Part shown: positions 1 to 8,658 of the stretch, in pieces
How positions within the stretch are numbered: the first letter of the stretch is position 1
Layout: each line of letters begins with the position of its first letter
From: Bacillota bacterium
GTDB lineage: Bacteria; Bacillota; SHA-98; UBA4971
Direction: 5' to 3'
NCBI GenBank assembly: GCA_012689375.1
Contig: JAAZLO010000091.1
Span: 1 to 40,235 of the forward strand
Length of the DNA: 40,235 nucleotides
Made by a program: the position numbers and the translations under genes
The notes under the pieces: model-generated
Database searches by the model: none
Told to the model about the DNA's origin: nothing
Seen by the model: the letters and a program-made list of their open reading frames with translations, nothing else

Positions 1-147
1 ACTAATCCATCCATTGAACAATAGTTGTTCCCTATATGTTGGGTATGTATAAAGAGCCTTGTTACCGGTTCTCCGCATGAACGCATGGGGCTGCACGCGC
101 GACTTTCAATAAAGGCTTTATATCAACTAAGATTTTTAATTAAGGGC

Positions 148-177
148 TTGACATTTATTTAATACCTAAAGTATAAT
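148..177 (+). promoter_or_regulatory. SigmaA-type promoter for the amino-acid ABC operon
   Basis: TTGACA at 148-153 and TATAAT at 172-177 are separated by 18 bases, a near-consensus housekeeping promoter. It lies about 40 bases upstream of the binding-protein start at 221, leaving a short leader with GGAGGG at 204-209. No operator is obvious between promoter and gene. Confidence 0.8.
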
Positions 178-220
178 TATGCATATATACTGCAATATTA
201 TGCGGAGGGAGTTGTAAGAA

Positions 221-964
221 ATGAAAAAGATGTCCTTTGTGCTTATATTATCTGCGGTGCTTATCCTTATGGTGAGCGCCTCAACTGTTCTAAGTGCAAA
301 ACCTGTTTTAAAAGTCGGAACCAGTGCTGATTTTCCGCCTTTCGAATTTCAAGATGAAAAAACCGGAGCTTATTTAGGTTTCGATATTGATTTAATTAAA
401 GCTATCGGAGCCGAAGCTGGTATGGAAGTCAAAATTGTAAACACTGCATGGGACGGTCTTATTCCCGGCCTTCTGACCGGTAACTATGATTGCATTATGT
501 CAGCCATGACAATTACAGATGAACGCCTGGGTTCAGTAGCATTTTCTGATCCGTACTTTTCTGCAAGCCAAGTTATTGTAACAAGATCAGATGATTCTAG
601 TATTAAGACTGTCGAAGATCTCGTAGGTAAAGAAATTTCAGTGCAGATTGGGACAACCGGGGATATAGAAGCTTCTGAAATTGAAGGGGCAACCATTAAA
701 CGCTTTAACCTGGCCCCCGATGCAATTCAGGAAGTCAGAAATAAGGGCGTCGCTGCCTGTGTTATTGATTTTTCAGTAGCAGAGGAAATCTCTAAACAAT
801 ATACGGATATTAAATTCGGTGAGCCGTTTACTGAAGAATATTATGGTATTGCCATAAATAAGAACAACGTCGAGCTTCTCAATAAAATAAATGAAGCCCT
901 TGCCTCTGTTAAAGCTTCAGGAAAATATGATATGATATTTGAGGACTGGTTCAGCATAAACTAG
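221..964 (+). CDS. Polar amino-acid ABC transporter substrate-binding protein
   Basis: Extracytoplasmic receptor of a polar amino-acid importer (SBP family 3, the HisJ/GlnH type), 247 aa. Residues 1-26 are a Sec signal peptide with Lys near the N-terminus, a hydrophobic core and an LSA cleavage site. The mature protein opens with KVGTSADFPPFEF, the typical ligand-domain start, and contains GFDIDLIKAIG and the DCIMSAMTITDER segment that supplies ligand contacts. There is no Cys lipobox, which is unusual for a monoderm binding protein. The start ATG has GGAGGG about 11 bases upstream. It heads an operon with the permease and ATPase. The exact amino acid (Gln, Arg, Cys or other) cannot be read from sequence. 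Confidence 0.93.
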   Translation: MKKMSFVLILSAVLILMVSASTVLSAKPVLKVGTSADFPPFEFQDEKTGAYLGFDIDLIKAIGAEAGMEVKIVNTAWDGLIPGLLTGNYDCIMSAMTITDERLGSVAFSDPYFSASQVIVTRSDDSSIKTVEDLVGKEISVQIGTTGDIEASEIEGATIKRFNLAPDAIQEVRNKGVAACVIDFSVAEEISKQYTDIKFGEPFTEEYYGIAINKNNVELLNKINEALASVKASGKYDMIFEDWFSIN

Positions 965-1003
965 CCCTACGGCACGTGTTTGGTTAAATCCGATCTTACA
1001 TTA

Positions 1004-1040
1004 ACCGGTCACAACGGCTATATAAGCCGCGGTGACCGGT
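1004..1040 (+). promoter_or_regulatory. Strong intercistronic hairpin after the binding-protein gene
   Basis: ACCGGTCAC (1004-1012) pairs perfectly with GTGACCGGT (1032-1040). An inner CGGC/GCCG stem (1015-1018 with 1026-1029) closes a 7-base loop. Only a weak T-run follows (CTTTATG), so it looks more like a leaky terminator or 3'-end stabiliser than a full stop. Such elements commonly let a binding protein be made in excess over its membrane partners; that role is inferred. Confidence 0.7.
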
Positions 1041-1073
1041 CTTTATGAAATGTAGGATAACGGGGGAATTGAT

Positions 1074-1733
1074 ATGACACTGGATTTTTCAATAATCCCA
1101 GGGATCATACCTGCATTACTTTTAGGCACACGCCTGACTGTGGAACTTGCAGTTATTGCAGTAGCAATCGGTCTCGCTATAGGATCCTTTGTAGGGATAG
1201 GCCGGGTCGGGAGTAGACGTATAGTGCGTACAATCACCGGTATATATGTCGACTTCATAAGAGGCACACCGTTGTTAGTACAATTATTTCTTGTATATTT
1301 TGGCCTGCCTCAACTCATAGGCCGCCCTGTGCCCCCTTTTACCGCTGCTATCGCCGCAATGGGAATTAACAGCGGAGCGTATGTCGCAGAAATTGTAAGG
1401 GCAGGCATACAATCTATAGACAAAGGGCAAATGGAGGCAGCCAGATCGATCGGGCTAACCTCCCCCCAAGCCATGAGGTATATTATTTTCCCTCAGGCTT
1501 TCCGACGGATTATACCCCCCCTTGGGAATGAATTCATAGCCATGTTAAAGGATTCATCTTTGGTATCAGTGATTGCCCTGGAGGAACTCCTCCGTAAGGG
1601 ACAGGTAATAATTACGAGAACATTTAGGCCTTTTGAAATTTACATGGTCGTGGCCTTAATTTATTTAATAATGACACTGATAATATCCAGACTGGTGGCT
1701 TGGTCTGAAAAGAGGTTGAAGGTAGTTGATTAG
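1074..1733 (+). CDS. Polar amino-acid ABC transporter permease
   Basis: Inner-membrane subunit of the importer, 219 aa, HisM/GlnP family. The protein is almost wholly hydrophobic, with about five membrane segments. The central [15 protein letters not shown] and [22 protein letters not shown] stretch is the EAA loop that docks onto the ATPase. Length matches the family (about 215-225 aa). The ATG at 1074 follows GGGGG at about 1061-1065. Its stop overlaps the ATPase start by 8 bases, so the two are probably translationally coupled. A single permease gene implies a homodimeric pore. Confidence 0.94.
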   Translation: MTLDFSIIPGIIPALLLGTRLTVELAVIAVAIGLAIGSFVGIGRVGSRRIVRTITGIYVDFIRGTPLLVQLFLVYFGLPQLIGRPVPPFTAAIAAMGINSGAYVAEIVRAGIQSIDKGQMEAARSIGLTSPQAMRYIIFPQAFRRIIPPLGNEFIAMLKDSSLVSVIALEELLRKGQVIITRTFRPFEIYMVVALIYLIMTLIISRLVAWSEKRLKVVD

Positions 1734-2448
1734 AACTTGTGAATTAAAAAAGTCTTTCGGAACGAATCATGTGCTACGTGGAATTAATATCACAATTAGC
1801 CCCCATGAGGTAGTTGTGATTATAGGGCCGTCCGGCTCAGGGAAAAGCACGCTCCTTAGATGTCTTAACCTCCTTGAGGAACCTACCTCAGGTAAAGTGT
1901 TCTTCCGCGGGCAATGCATTACGGATCCACATGTTAACGTAAATGAAGTACGACGCGAAATGGGTATGGTATTCCAACGATTTAACCTTTTTCCCCATAT
2001 GACCGTAATAGATAATATCACTTTAGGACCTATGAAAGTCAGGGGGGCATCGCCGGAGAAGGCTAAACAAATCGGCTTGGATTTATTAAAGAAAGTAGGA
2101 ATAGCCGAAAAAGAAAATTCTTATCCGTCTGAATTATCCGGTGGGCAACAGCAACGCGTTGCTATTGCCCGGGCTCTTGCCATGAAACCTATGGCTATGT
2201 TATTTGATGAAGTTACGTCAGCCTTGGATCCGGAGATGATTGGGGAGGTCCTTGATGTTATTGAAAAACTGGCTGAAGAGGGCATGACTATGGTCATAGT
2301 AACCCACGAGATGGGTTTTGCACGTGAAGTGGGTGATAGAATTCTTTTTATAGATGAGGGGTTAATTGTAGAGGAAGGTCCCCCTGAACAAGTCTTGGCA
2401 AAACCCCGGAACCCAAGAACCCAGGCTTTCTTGAGTAAGGTGTTGTAA
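1726..2448 (+). CDS. Polar amino-acid ABC transporter ATP-binding protein
   Basis: Cytoplasmic ATPase of the importer, 240 aa, GlnQ/HisP family. Visible motifs are Walker [10 protein letters not shown] (about residues 34-42), the Q-loop [13 protein letters not shown], the ABC signature LSGGQQQR, Walker [14 protein letters not shown] and the switch His in [10 protein letters not shown]. The start is TTG at 1726, inside the end of the permease gene, with GAGG and AAGG about 4-14 bases upstream. Length and motif order are normal. It closes a complete three-gene operon of binding protein, permease and ATPase. Confidence 0.95.
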   Translation: MIRTCELKKSFGTNHVLRGINITISPHEVVVIIGPSGSGKSTLLRCLNLLEEPTSGKVFFRGQCITDPHVNVNEVRREMGMVFQRFNLFPHMTVIDNITLGPMKVRGASPEKAKQIGLDLLKKVGIAEKENSYPSELSGGQQQRVAIARALAMKPMAMLFDEVTSALDPEMIGEVLDVIEKLAEEGMTMVIVTHEMGFAREVGDRILFIDEGLIVEEGPPEQVLAKPRNPRTQAFLSKVL

Positions 2449-2497
2449 TATATGCCTTTTCGTCTCTGAGTTCATTGAAGCTTATTTGCTCTTGGAC

Positions 2498-3445
2498 TTA
2501 TCCTATGACGCTTTTCACCACTCTCAGCATGTTTTCGCCCATTATCCCCTTTATATCCTTATCAGAATATCCCTGGGCAGCCAGTTTATCTGCAATCCTC
2601 GGAAGTTTTGATACATCCTTTAATTCATCGGGGAGTTCATCAAAGGGCAAGCCGTCGAAATCGGATCCTAACCCTATGTGTCTCGGACCTATAATTTCAG
2701 ATAAATAGTCAATATGGTTGATAACTCCTTCAAGAGAGCGGTTTCCCCTGCCAAGAAAAAACCCGGCGAAGTTTATTCCTATGACTCCCCCTTTTCTTGC
2801 TATAGCCTCAGCCTGATCGTCACTAAGGTTTCTTGGGTGAGGGCATAGTGTCTTTGAATTGGAATGTGAGGCAATTATAGGTTTTTTTGAGACCCCTATC
2901 ACATCCCAAAACCCCGCCTCTGACAGATGGGATACATCCACAACCATACCCAACCTATCCATTTCTTCCACCACTTGAATGCCAAACCTGGTTAGCCCGC
3001 CTTGCGTTCGTTCTTCAAAGGCTCCATCTGCAATTTCATTCCTGAGGCTCCACGTGAGAGTCATGAGCCTGACACCAAGCCTATAAAAGATCCTTAAGAG
3101 CTCAATCCTGCCCTCTAACACCTCCCCTCCTTCAATAGACAGAAAGGCTGCTATTTTCCCTTCACTACGTGCCTTTTCCACGTCACTCCCAGTTTTAACG
3201 AATACCATTTTATCGCTGTTATCTTCAATTTCCCTGTAAAATGTGTCTACAAATTGCAAAGCCCGCCTGGTGCCTGCGCCCGGAAAGTATTCCTCCGGTA
3301 CATATATAGCAAATATTTGCGCTGAAACTCCTCCCTCGATCATCCGCGGCAGATCCAATTGTCCGCCTTTATCCTTATCCGCCAACCTGCGTTTGCCTTC
3401 TACAATATCCATAAGCGTATCACAATGGGCATCCATTATAAACAT
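2498..3445 (-). CDS. Membrane dipeptidase (peptidase family M19)
   Basis: Zinc dipeptidase of the renal dipeptidase family, 315 aa, usual length about 310-330. Metal-ligand motifs appear in order: DAHCDT near the N-terminus (the HxD pair at residues 7 and 9), a Glu in LSIEGGEVLEG (about 104), then His in VDVSHLSEAGFWDV and in IASHSNSKTLCPHPRN, and GLGSDFDG towards the end. These enzymes hydrolyse dipeptides, including those with a C-terminal D-residue. No signal peptide is seen, so it is probably cytoplasmic. GGAGG lies 8 bases before the ATG. It converges with the ABC operon; only about 50 bases separate the stops and I see no terminator there. Confidence 0.92.
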   Translation of the reverse strand: MFIMDAHCDTLMDIVEGKRRLADKDKGGQLDLPRMIEGGVSAQIFAIYVPEEYFPGAGTRRALQFVDTFYREIEDNSDKMVFVKTGSDVEKARSEGKIAAFLSIEGGEVLEGRIELLRIFYRLGVRLMTLTWSLRNEIADGAFEERTQGGLTRFGIQVVEEMDRLGMVVDVSHLSEAGFWDVIGVSKKPIIASHSNSKTLCPHPRNLSDDQAEAIARKGGVIGINFAGFFLGRGNRSLEGVINHIDYLSEIIGPRHIGLGSDFDGLPFDELPDELKDVSKLPRIADKLAAQGYSDKDIKGIMGENMLRVVKSVIG

Positions 3446-3560
3446 TTATCATACCTCCAAAATAATCACAATTATCATATAATGAGTATATCACCTAAGT
3501 CTGGAAATCAACATTAATAATAGGTGTGATAGAAACCTATACTGAGTAAGGGGTGTTATT

Positions 3561-5210
3561 ATGTCTGTCACTGATCTTCCGGCTTGGCAAGATTTAATCT
3601 CTCACGAAAAACAAATGAGGAAGATACATATGCGGGAATTATTTATGTCAGATCCTAACCGGTTCCAAAAGTTTTCTATCCGGTTCAATGATTTATTATT
3701 TGATTATTCTAAAAACCGTATTACGGAAGAAACCATGTTTCTCCTGTTTAATCTTGCAGACCAAACTAAATTACGCGAATCAATAGAAGATATGTTCAGC
3801 GGTAAAAAAATAAACACAACTGAGAACCGGTCTGTATTACATATAGCATTACGAAACAAATCTGATCGCCCTGTTTACTCAAACGGTAAAGATATAATGC
3901 CGAAGGTTAATGCAGTCCTGGCTAAAATCCGCACTTTCTCAGAGGCTGTACGTACAGGAGAATGGAAAGGGTGCACCGGACACCCCATTACTGATGTGGT
4001 TAATATCGGTATCGGCGGATCGGATCTGGGTCCCCGTATGGTTACCTACGCGCTCAAACCATACGGACATCATAGATTACGCGTACATTTTATATCAAAC
4101 GTTGATCCTACGGATCTTACTGAAACTTTAAAAAACCTGAAACCCGAAACCACCTTGTTTCTTATTGCATCTAAATCTTTCACGACTCAAGAGACAATGA
4201 TAAATGCCAAATCAGCACAAAAATGGTTTACTGATCGGACCCTTGGTAAAACAAATTTTAGCAAACACTTTGTTGCTGTATCCGCAAATGAAAAAGTAGC
4301 CAGAGAATTCGGTATAGACGAAAACAACATATTCCCTTTCTGGGATTGGGTTGGGGGGCGTTATTCACTGTGGTCTGCAGTAGGCCTTTCCGTTGTACTC
4401 TATATCGGTATGGATAACTTTGAAAAACTCCTAGAAGGCGCACATAAAGTAGATGAGCATTTTAGGACAACACCCTTCGATCGGAATATTCCTGTTATTA
4501 TGGGTCTTTTAGGGATTTGGTACAATAATTTTCAAGGCGCGAAGAGTCATGCCATCCTGCCTTATGATGAGTATCTCATATACTTCACCGATTTCTTACA
4601 GCAACTCGATATGGAGAGCAATGGCAAGAGTGTTACTAAATCAGGGAGCCTTGTAGATTATGAGACAGGCCCAATACTCTGGGGGAGTCCGGGTACCAAT
4701 GGTCAGCATGCCTTCTATCAACTCCTGCACCAGGGTACAAAACTTGTCCCGTGCGATTTTCTGATTGGCGCTAAAAGTCATAACCCTATCAATATGCATC
4801 ATACTGTCTTAATAGCGAATTTCCTAGCGCAAACTGAGGCCCTTATGAAAGGCAAGACTCTAAGTGAAGCATATAATGAACTTAAAGCCCGGGGTCACAC
4901 AGGAAGGGCGCTGGAAATTCTCGCTGCAAACAAAACCTTCGAAGGAAATAGGCCAACCAATAGTTTCTTGTATAAAAAACTAACACCTGAAACCTTGGGT
5001 ATGCTTATCGCTTTATATGAGCATAAGATTTTTACCCAAGGCATAATTTGGAATATAAACAGTTTTGATCAGGCAGGGGTCGATCTCGGCAAAGAACTCG
5101 CCGAGAAAATTCTGCCGGAGCTAAAAAGCAATAAGCAGATAAAAAGTCACGACAGCAGCACAAACGGACTGATTAACACATATAAGAATATGCTAACGTT
5201 ACAAAATTGA
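3561..5210 (+). CDS. pgi: Glucose-6-phosphate isomerase, long E. coli/eukaryote type
   Basis: Interconverts glucose 6-phosphate and fructose 6-phosphate, 549 aa. It has the PGI signature [16 protein letters not shown] around residue 265, the sugar-phosphate loops [10 protein letters not shown] and SKSFTTQET, and [17 protein letters not shown] carrying catalytic residues. The C-terminus ends in [13 protein letters not shown]. Length and the whole layout, including SMFSGKKIN-like and AVLHIALRN-like segments near residue 90, match the proteobacterial/eukaryotic form rather than the roughly 450-aa enzyme of most Firmicutes, so ancient lateral acquisition is plausible. AAGGGG lies 7 bases before the ATG. 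Its last 12 bases overlap the end of the convergent transporter gene. Confidence 0.97.
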   Translation: MSVTDLPAWQDLISHEKQMRKIHMRELFMSDPNRFQKFSIRFNDLLFDYSKNRITEETMFLLFNLADQTKLRESIEDMFSGKKINTTENRSVLHIALRNKSDRPVYSNGKDIMPKVNAVLAKIRTFSEAVRTGEWKGCTGHPITDVVNIGIGGSDLGPRMVTYALKPYGHHRLRVHFISNVDPTDLTETLKNLKPETTLFLIASKSFTTQETMINAKSAQKWFTDRTLGKTNFSKHFVAVSANEKVAREFGIDENNIFPFWDWVGGRYSLWSAVGLSVVLYIGMDNFEKLLEGAHKVDEHFRTTPFDRNIPVIMGLLGIWYNNFQGAKSHAILPYDEYLIYFTDFLQQLDMESNGKSVTKSGSLVDYETGPILWGSPGTNGQHAFYQLLHQGTKLVPCDFLIGAKSHNPINMHHTVLIANFLAQTEALMKGKTLSEAYNELKARGHTGRALEILAANKTFEGNRPTNSFLYKKLTPETLGMLIALYEHKIFTQGIIWNINSFDQAGVDLGKELAEKILPELKSNKQIKSHDSSTNGLINTYKNMLTLQN

Positions 5211-6779
5211 TGCCAGCGTCTGGCTGGCTATAACCACCAGGACTAAAGCAAAGGGATAAATAGCAGCATATGAAGCAGCCACATCCTCACTTCCTGCTGC
5301 AGTAATAAGGGCACCAAGTGCAGGGGTGCTTGTCATCCCCCCGCATATTGAGCCTAAAGCATCAGGAAGACTGAGTTTAAATATTGAAATAGCTAAAATA
5401 AACCCTATACACATAGGGATCAAGGTCACTACAGCCCCGCCTAAAAACAGGAGCCAGCCATATTCTGCCACTGTTTCTACAAACCCATGACCTGCAGCCA
5501 TCCCGGCGCCTGCAAGAAACAGCATAAGGCCTGCTTCCCGCATTACATTAAGTAATCTGCTTGAGGGCCTAAGAAGCAAAGAGCCGATTCCCCCGAAATG
5601 TCCTACGATAAGACCGGCTATAAGAGGCCCGCCTGAAAGACCGAGGTTTATCCCGTGAGTACCCGGAATCATAAACCGGATGCGCCCCAATACGGTCCCA
5701 ATAGCCAGGACCGCCATAAAGGGAAGCATACCCAGCTCATCAAAGGCCTTCCGTTGTTTCCCGGTCAGAGTCTGGAGCTTATCCAACCCAAATGTGGGAC
5801 CGACCGCATGAATTATATCCTTATGTTCAAATACAGTCTGAGCTGTAGGAACGAACTCAATACCTGCTCTTTTTATCCTTGTCAGCATAATCCCGTATTG
5901 TTCATTCAGAGACAGATCTTGGAGCGTCTTCCCTACTAACGTGGAGGATTCTAAAACCAGGTTCCGCATTTCCAAACCGGGTTGATTCATCCGCACCGAA
6001 GTGCAAGGCCCTACCATTTCTTCGAGTCTCTTGAGAGCATCATCTGTACCAACTGCCCGTATTACGTCCCCTTCAAGCAAAACAGTATCGCGAAATGCAG
6101 GAAAAACCTGATTGCCTTTTTTAATTCGGGAAATTATTGCCCCAGTAACCGCTGCAACATTAAGTTCTGATAAGGTCTTGCGGTATACGGCAGCCTGTTT
6201 CACAATGAAGTCTCTTATCATAAGATCTGTTTGAGACAATGGCCCAGCTGATTCAGTCAACGCCAGCATTTCTTCTCTGAGATCTCTACCAAGGAGCCTC
6301 GGTAAGGCTTGAACAAATAAAACAACTCCTACCACACCGAAGGGATAGGCTATCCCGTATCCAATGGATACAGCATTGTTTTTTGCAACTTCAAGTGCAG
6401 CAGCAAGCCCAGGTGTTGTAGTTAAAGCCCCTGTATAAATACCTGCTGACAAAGCCCCTGGCATAGCAAATATTTTAGAAAAGACAGCTACGGCAAAAGC
6501 GCTTGAAGCAACAATAGCAATAGCAATAGCGCCATAGGACATGGCATTTTTCTTAAGGTTCCTAAAAAATCTAGGGCCTGCAATAAGACCGACCGCCCCC
6601 ACAAAGAGTGCAAGCCCCAAATCACGAATAAGCGGTGGGATCTCATAACCGAGATGACCAAAATAAAGTGCAGCCAACAAAACTCCGGATGTGCCAAGAT
6701 TAATGCCTTTTACCCTGATTCCACCAAGAAGATATCCACACGCTGCGAGAAGGAATATGATCTCAAGTGTTCCGCCCAT
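5199..6779 (-). CDS. YidE/YbjL/AspT-family putative transporter with RCK_C domains
   Basis: Integral membrane protein of the aspartate:alanine exchanger superfamily, about 526 aa. Two hydrophobic halves, each with several membrane segments, contain repeated glycine-rich cores: [17 protein letters not shown] in the first and [17 protein letters not shown] in the second. They flank a soluble middle region (about 190-340) with two TrkA-C-like nucleotide or ligand-sensing domains. This architecture matches YidE and YbjL of E. coli, whose substrates are unsettled, so I leave the substrate open. An upstream GTG at 6791 directly abuts GGGAGG. The ATG at 6779 sits 11 bases after GGGAGGG and is preferred. 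Confidence 0.85.
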   Translation of the reverse strand: MGGTLEIIFLLAACGYLLGGIRVKGINLGTSGVLLAALYFGHLGYEIPPLIRDLGLALFVGAVGLIAGPRFFRNLKKNAMSYGAIAIAIVASSAFAVAVFSKIFAMPGALSAGIYTGALTTTPGLAAALEVAKNNAVSIGYGIAYPFGVVGVVLFVQALPRLLGRDLREEMLALTESAGPLSQTDLMIRDFIVKQAAVYRKTLSELNVAAVTGAIISRIKKGNQVFPAFRDTVLLEGDVIRAVGTDDALKRLEEMVGPCTSVRMNQPGLEMRNLVLESSTLVGKTLQDLSLNEQYGIMLTRIKRAGIEFVPTAQTVFEHKDIIHAVGPTFGLDKLQTLTGKQRKAFDELGMLPFMAVLAIGTVLGRIRFMIPGTHGINLGLSGGPLIAGLIVGHFGGIGSLLLRPSSRLLNVMREAGLMLFLAGAGMAAGHGFVETVAEYGWLLFLGGAVVTLIPMCIGFILAISIFKLSLPDALGSICGGMTSTPALGALITAAGSEDVAASYAAIYPFALVLVVIASQTLASIL

Positions 6780-7172
6780 ACTCCGATTCACCCTCCCGGT
6801 ATATCCTTACAGATCCCAGCCTGATATTTTTTATCAGTGCCTGTAGGATGATTAACCCTTTTTTAATAAGACACGAACGCAAGGCAAACTTAAATATCCG
6901 TCTCAACACAATTATCGGAAATTATATGCAATTCACCTAAAATAAGTAACGTACGGTGGGTTCTGAGAGGCCCTGAAACCCTGAAAGCTAACACTTATTA
7001 GTGTTCTTCATCTGTATTCAATTTCCTGCCAGGCAATTTTGATTATTATTGATTTTTAATGCTAAAACCGTAAAATGTGAAACAAATTCGGACACAATAC
7101 GTTCTAGCGGATATAAGACGGGGTAAAAATCCCAAAAAAGTAGGTTTTAAATGCATTATCAGGAGGTTTAAC
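6780..7172. other. Divergent intergenic region, transporter / osmC
   Basis: This roughly 390-base stretch separates two divergent genes. It holds a minus-strand promoter at 6921-6949, a 6-bp hairpin CTGATA/TATCAG (6821-6837, loop of five T) inside the transporter leader, and a perfect palindrome AACACTTATTAGTGTT at 6990-7005 on the osmC side. An open frame runs upstream of osmC from 7077 but lacks a ribosome-binding site. No other gene is seen. Confidence 0.5.
6921..6949 (-). promoter_or_regulatory. Candidate promoter for the YidE-like transporter
   Basis: On the minus strand TTACTT (6944-6949) and TATAAT (6921-6926) are 17 bases apart. The -10 is perfect and the -35 moderate. Transcription would begin about 140 bases upstream of the start codon, giving a leader that contains the 6821-6837 hairpin. 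Confidence 0.5.
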
Positions 7173-7586
7173 GTGATGAAAGCAGAAGTCCGTGTTGTAG
7201 AGGGTTTGGCTTTGGCCGCAAAAGGTGATTCAAACCATTGGGTAGCAATGGATGCTTTAACAGCATCAGGGGGAACAGGGGGTGCCTCCAATCCTATGGA
7301 GCTACTTCTGATGGCTTTTGGGGGTTGCATGATTATGGGTGTGGCTACAATACTTCGTAAGAAATCCCCTGATCTCAAAGGGCTGTCAGTTAAACTTGAT
7401 GCCGAGCAATCCCCGTCAACACCACGGGTCTTTACTGATATCAAAGCAAAATTCATCGTACATGGTGAGGATATTAAAGAAAGTGACGTTGAATGGGCAA
7501 TCAATAATACACACGAAAAGTTTTGCCCTGTCGGTGCTATGCTCAGTAAATCCGTAAAAATCAATTACGAATGGGAATTCAAATAA
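7173..7586 (+). CDS. OsmC/Ohr-family peroxiredoxin-like protein
   Basis: Small thiol peroxidase-fold protein, about 137 aa, of the OsmC superfamily, which reduces organic hydroperoxides. The two expected redox cysteines are present: one in FGGCMIMGV (start of the long central helix) and one in EKFCPVGAML. SNPMELLLMAFGGC is the classic family segment. AGGAGG at 7161-7166 sets the start at GTG 7173 or ATG 7176; an upstream in-frame extension to 7077 has no Shine-Dalgarno and does not resemble the family. It is followed after 15 bases by dut, probably co-transcribed. Confidence 0.9.
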   Translation: MMKAEVRVVEGLALAAKGDSNHWVAMDALTASGGTGGASNPMELLLMAFGGCMIMGVATILRKKSPDLKGLSVKLDAEQSPSTPRVFTDIKAKFIVHGEDIKESDVEWAINNTHEKFCPVGAMLSKSVKINYEWEFK

Positions 7587-7601
7587 AAAAGGTGTTCTAT
7601 T

Positions 7602-8024
7602 GTGAAAATTGATGCAGTCCGGGTTACACATAGGTATCCGTTATCCTTTAAAAAATATCCTAATGATGCAGGATATGACATGTATGCTATAAGCCATACA
7701 ATTCTTTGGCCCTTTGTACCGAAACGAATACCGTTAAATATTAAAGCAAGCATTCCTGAAGGTGTATTCGGGAGGATTTGCGGGAGATCAGGCTTAAATG
7801 CCGAGGGTATATGTGTACTCCCGGGAACGGTTGATTCAGGTTATACAGGTCAGATATTTGCAGTCACAGTAAATTTATCCCTGATACCTCGCAGAATTCG
7901 GAAAGGCGATCGTATCGCACAATTAATCTTTATCCCGTTCTATGCAGCAGAAATAAGGGAAGTCCAGGATCTGCCTGCCACTGCCCGGGGAGACTCCGCT
8001 TTGGGCTCGACAGGCAGGAGATAG
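7602..8024 (+). CDS. dut: dUTP diphosphatase (trimeric dUTPase)
   Basis: Hydrolyses dUTP to dUMP and pyrophosphate, keeping uracil out of DNA and feeding dTMP synthesis; 140 aa. All five trimeric dUTPase motifs can be read in order: DAGYDMYA, GRICGRSGL, PGTVDSGYTGQI, RKGDRIAQLIF and the C-terminal RGDSALGSTGRR flap. Motif 3 carries Gly-Tyr-Thr where many members have Asp-Tyr-Arg. The start is GTG at 7602 with only a weak GGTG upstream, which suggests coupling to the preceding osmC-like gene. A terminator follows. Confidence 0.93.
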   Translation: MKIDAVRVTHRYPLSFKKYPNDAGYDMYAISHTILWPFVPKRIPLNIKASIPEGVFGRICGRSGLNAEGICVLPGTVDSGYTGQIFAVTVNLSLIPRRIRKGDRIAQLIFIPFYAAEIREVQDLPATARGDSALGSTGRR

Positions 8025-8063
8025 AAAGGGTGTATTTAACCTATTTCGGTAGGATATAAGGAC

Positions 8064-8095
8064 AAGGCCCCGTCCAAAAGGCGGGGCTTATTATT
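8064..8095 (+). terminator. Rho-independent terminator after dut
   Basis: GCCCCG (8067-8072) pairs with CGGGGC (8082-8087), with additional CC/GG pairing inside closing an AAAA loop. A T-rich tail (TTATTATTAT) follows. It lies 40 bases beyond the dut stop and ends the osmC-dut transcript. Confidence 0.75.
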
Positions 8096-8154
8096 ATACA
8101 TTAAATTCGTTTGTACCTTTAACAAATCAGGATAGTATTTTTAGGATAGGTGAA

Positions 8155-8535
8155 TTATTCGCACAATGCCGTGACCTTAATTTCAACCTTGACATCCCTC
8201 GGTAACCTGGCAACTTCAACGCAAGCCCTTGCAGGAACCGAATTCCCCATAAATTCTCCATACACCGTATTAATTTTAGAAAAATCGTTCATATCTTTAA
8301 TAAATACGGTGGCCTCCAATACTCTATCAAGGGATGAGCCTCCTGCTTCAAGAACGGCTTTAACATTCCTTAAAGACTGTAATGTTTGATCTTCCACATC
8401 CTCCGGTATCTCCCCTGTTATAGGGTGAATCGGCAATTGTCCCGAAACAAACAGGAATCCGCCTCCTTTTACTCCCTGAGAGTACGGCCCTACCGCTTTG
8501 GGTGCAGCATCTGTATTTACGTATTGCTTTTTCAT
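8155..8535 (-). CDS. ridA: RidA (YjgF/UK114) family enamine/imine deaminase
   Basis: Hydrolyses reactive 2-aminoacrylate-type enamines released by PLP enzymes, producing keto acids and ammonia; 126 aa, homotrimer family. Visible are GPYSQGVKGGGFLFVSGQLP near the N-terminus and PARACVEVARLP near the C-terminus. The latter contains the Arg that binds the substrate carboxylate, so it looks like an active RidA rather than an inactive paralogue. AAGGAG lies 13 bases before the ATG. It lies downstream of a PLP aminotransferase on the same strand, a sensible partner. Confidence 0.94.
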   Translation of the reverse strand: MKKQYVNTDAAPKAVGPYSQGVKGGGFLFVSGQLPIHPITGEIPEDVEDQTLQSLRNVKAVLEAGGSSLDRVLEATVFIKDMNDFSKINTVYGEFMGNSVPARACVEVARLPRDVKVEIKVTALCE

Positions 8536-8600
8536 TTGCCACCACCAACTCCTTTTAAGGCATTAAGTCCCGGACTGTAACCTTCCAATCATATCCTATC

Positions 8601-8630
8601 GACCTTATTGTGTATAATTCAATAAAGGTC
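8601..8630. repeat. Inverted repeat between the aminotransferase and ridA
   Basis: GACCTTATTG (8601-8610) and CAATAAAGGTC (8620-8630) are complementary apart from one bulged A, around a 9-base AT-rich centre. No T-run follows on the minus strand, so it is not a standard terminator. It could be an operator or a processing hairpin for the ridA transcript. Confidence 0.45.
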
Positions 8631-8658
8631 CTATAACACCTTGCTGTAAAACCCTGAT

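Noticed and set aside
1-120. Two minus-strand frames stay open to the left edge, one beginning MRRTGNKALYTYP; a palindrome GAACAA-TAG-TTGTTC lies at 16-30.
   Set aside because: No ribosome-binding site, only about 30 codons visible, two frames open at once, and cut by the window edge. Not enough to call a gene or an operator.
7077-7172. In-frame N-terminal extension of the OsmC-family gene.
   Set aside because: The extension is basic, has no ribosome site and is outside the family domain, while AGGAGG at 7161-7166 points to the start at 7173/7176.
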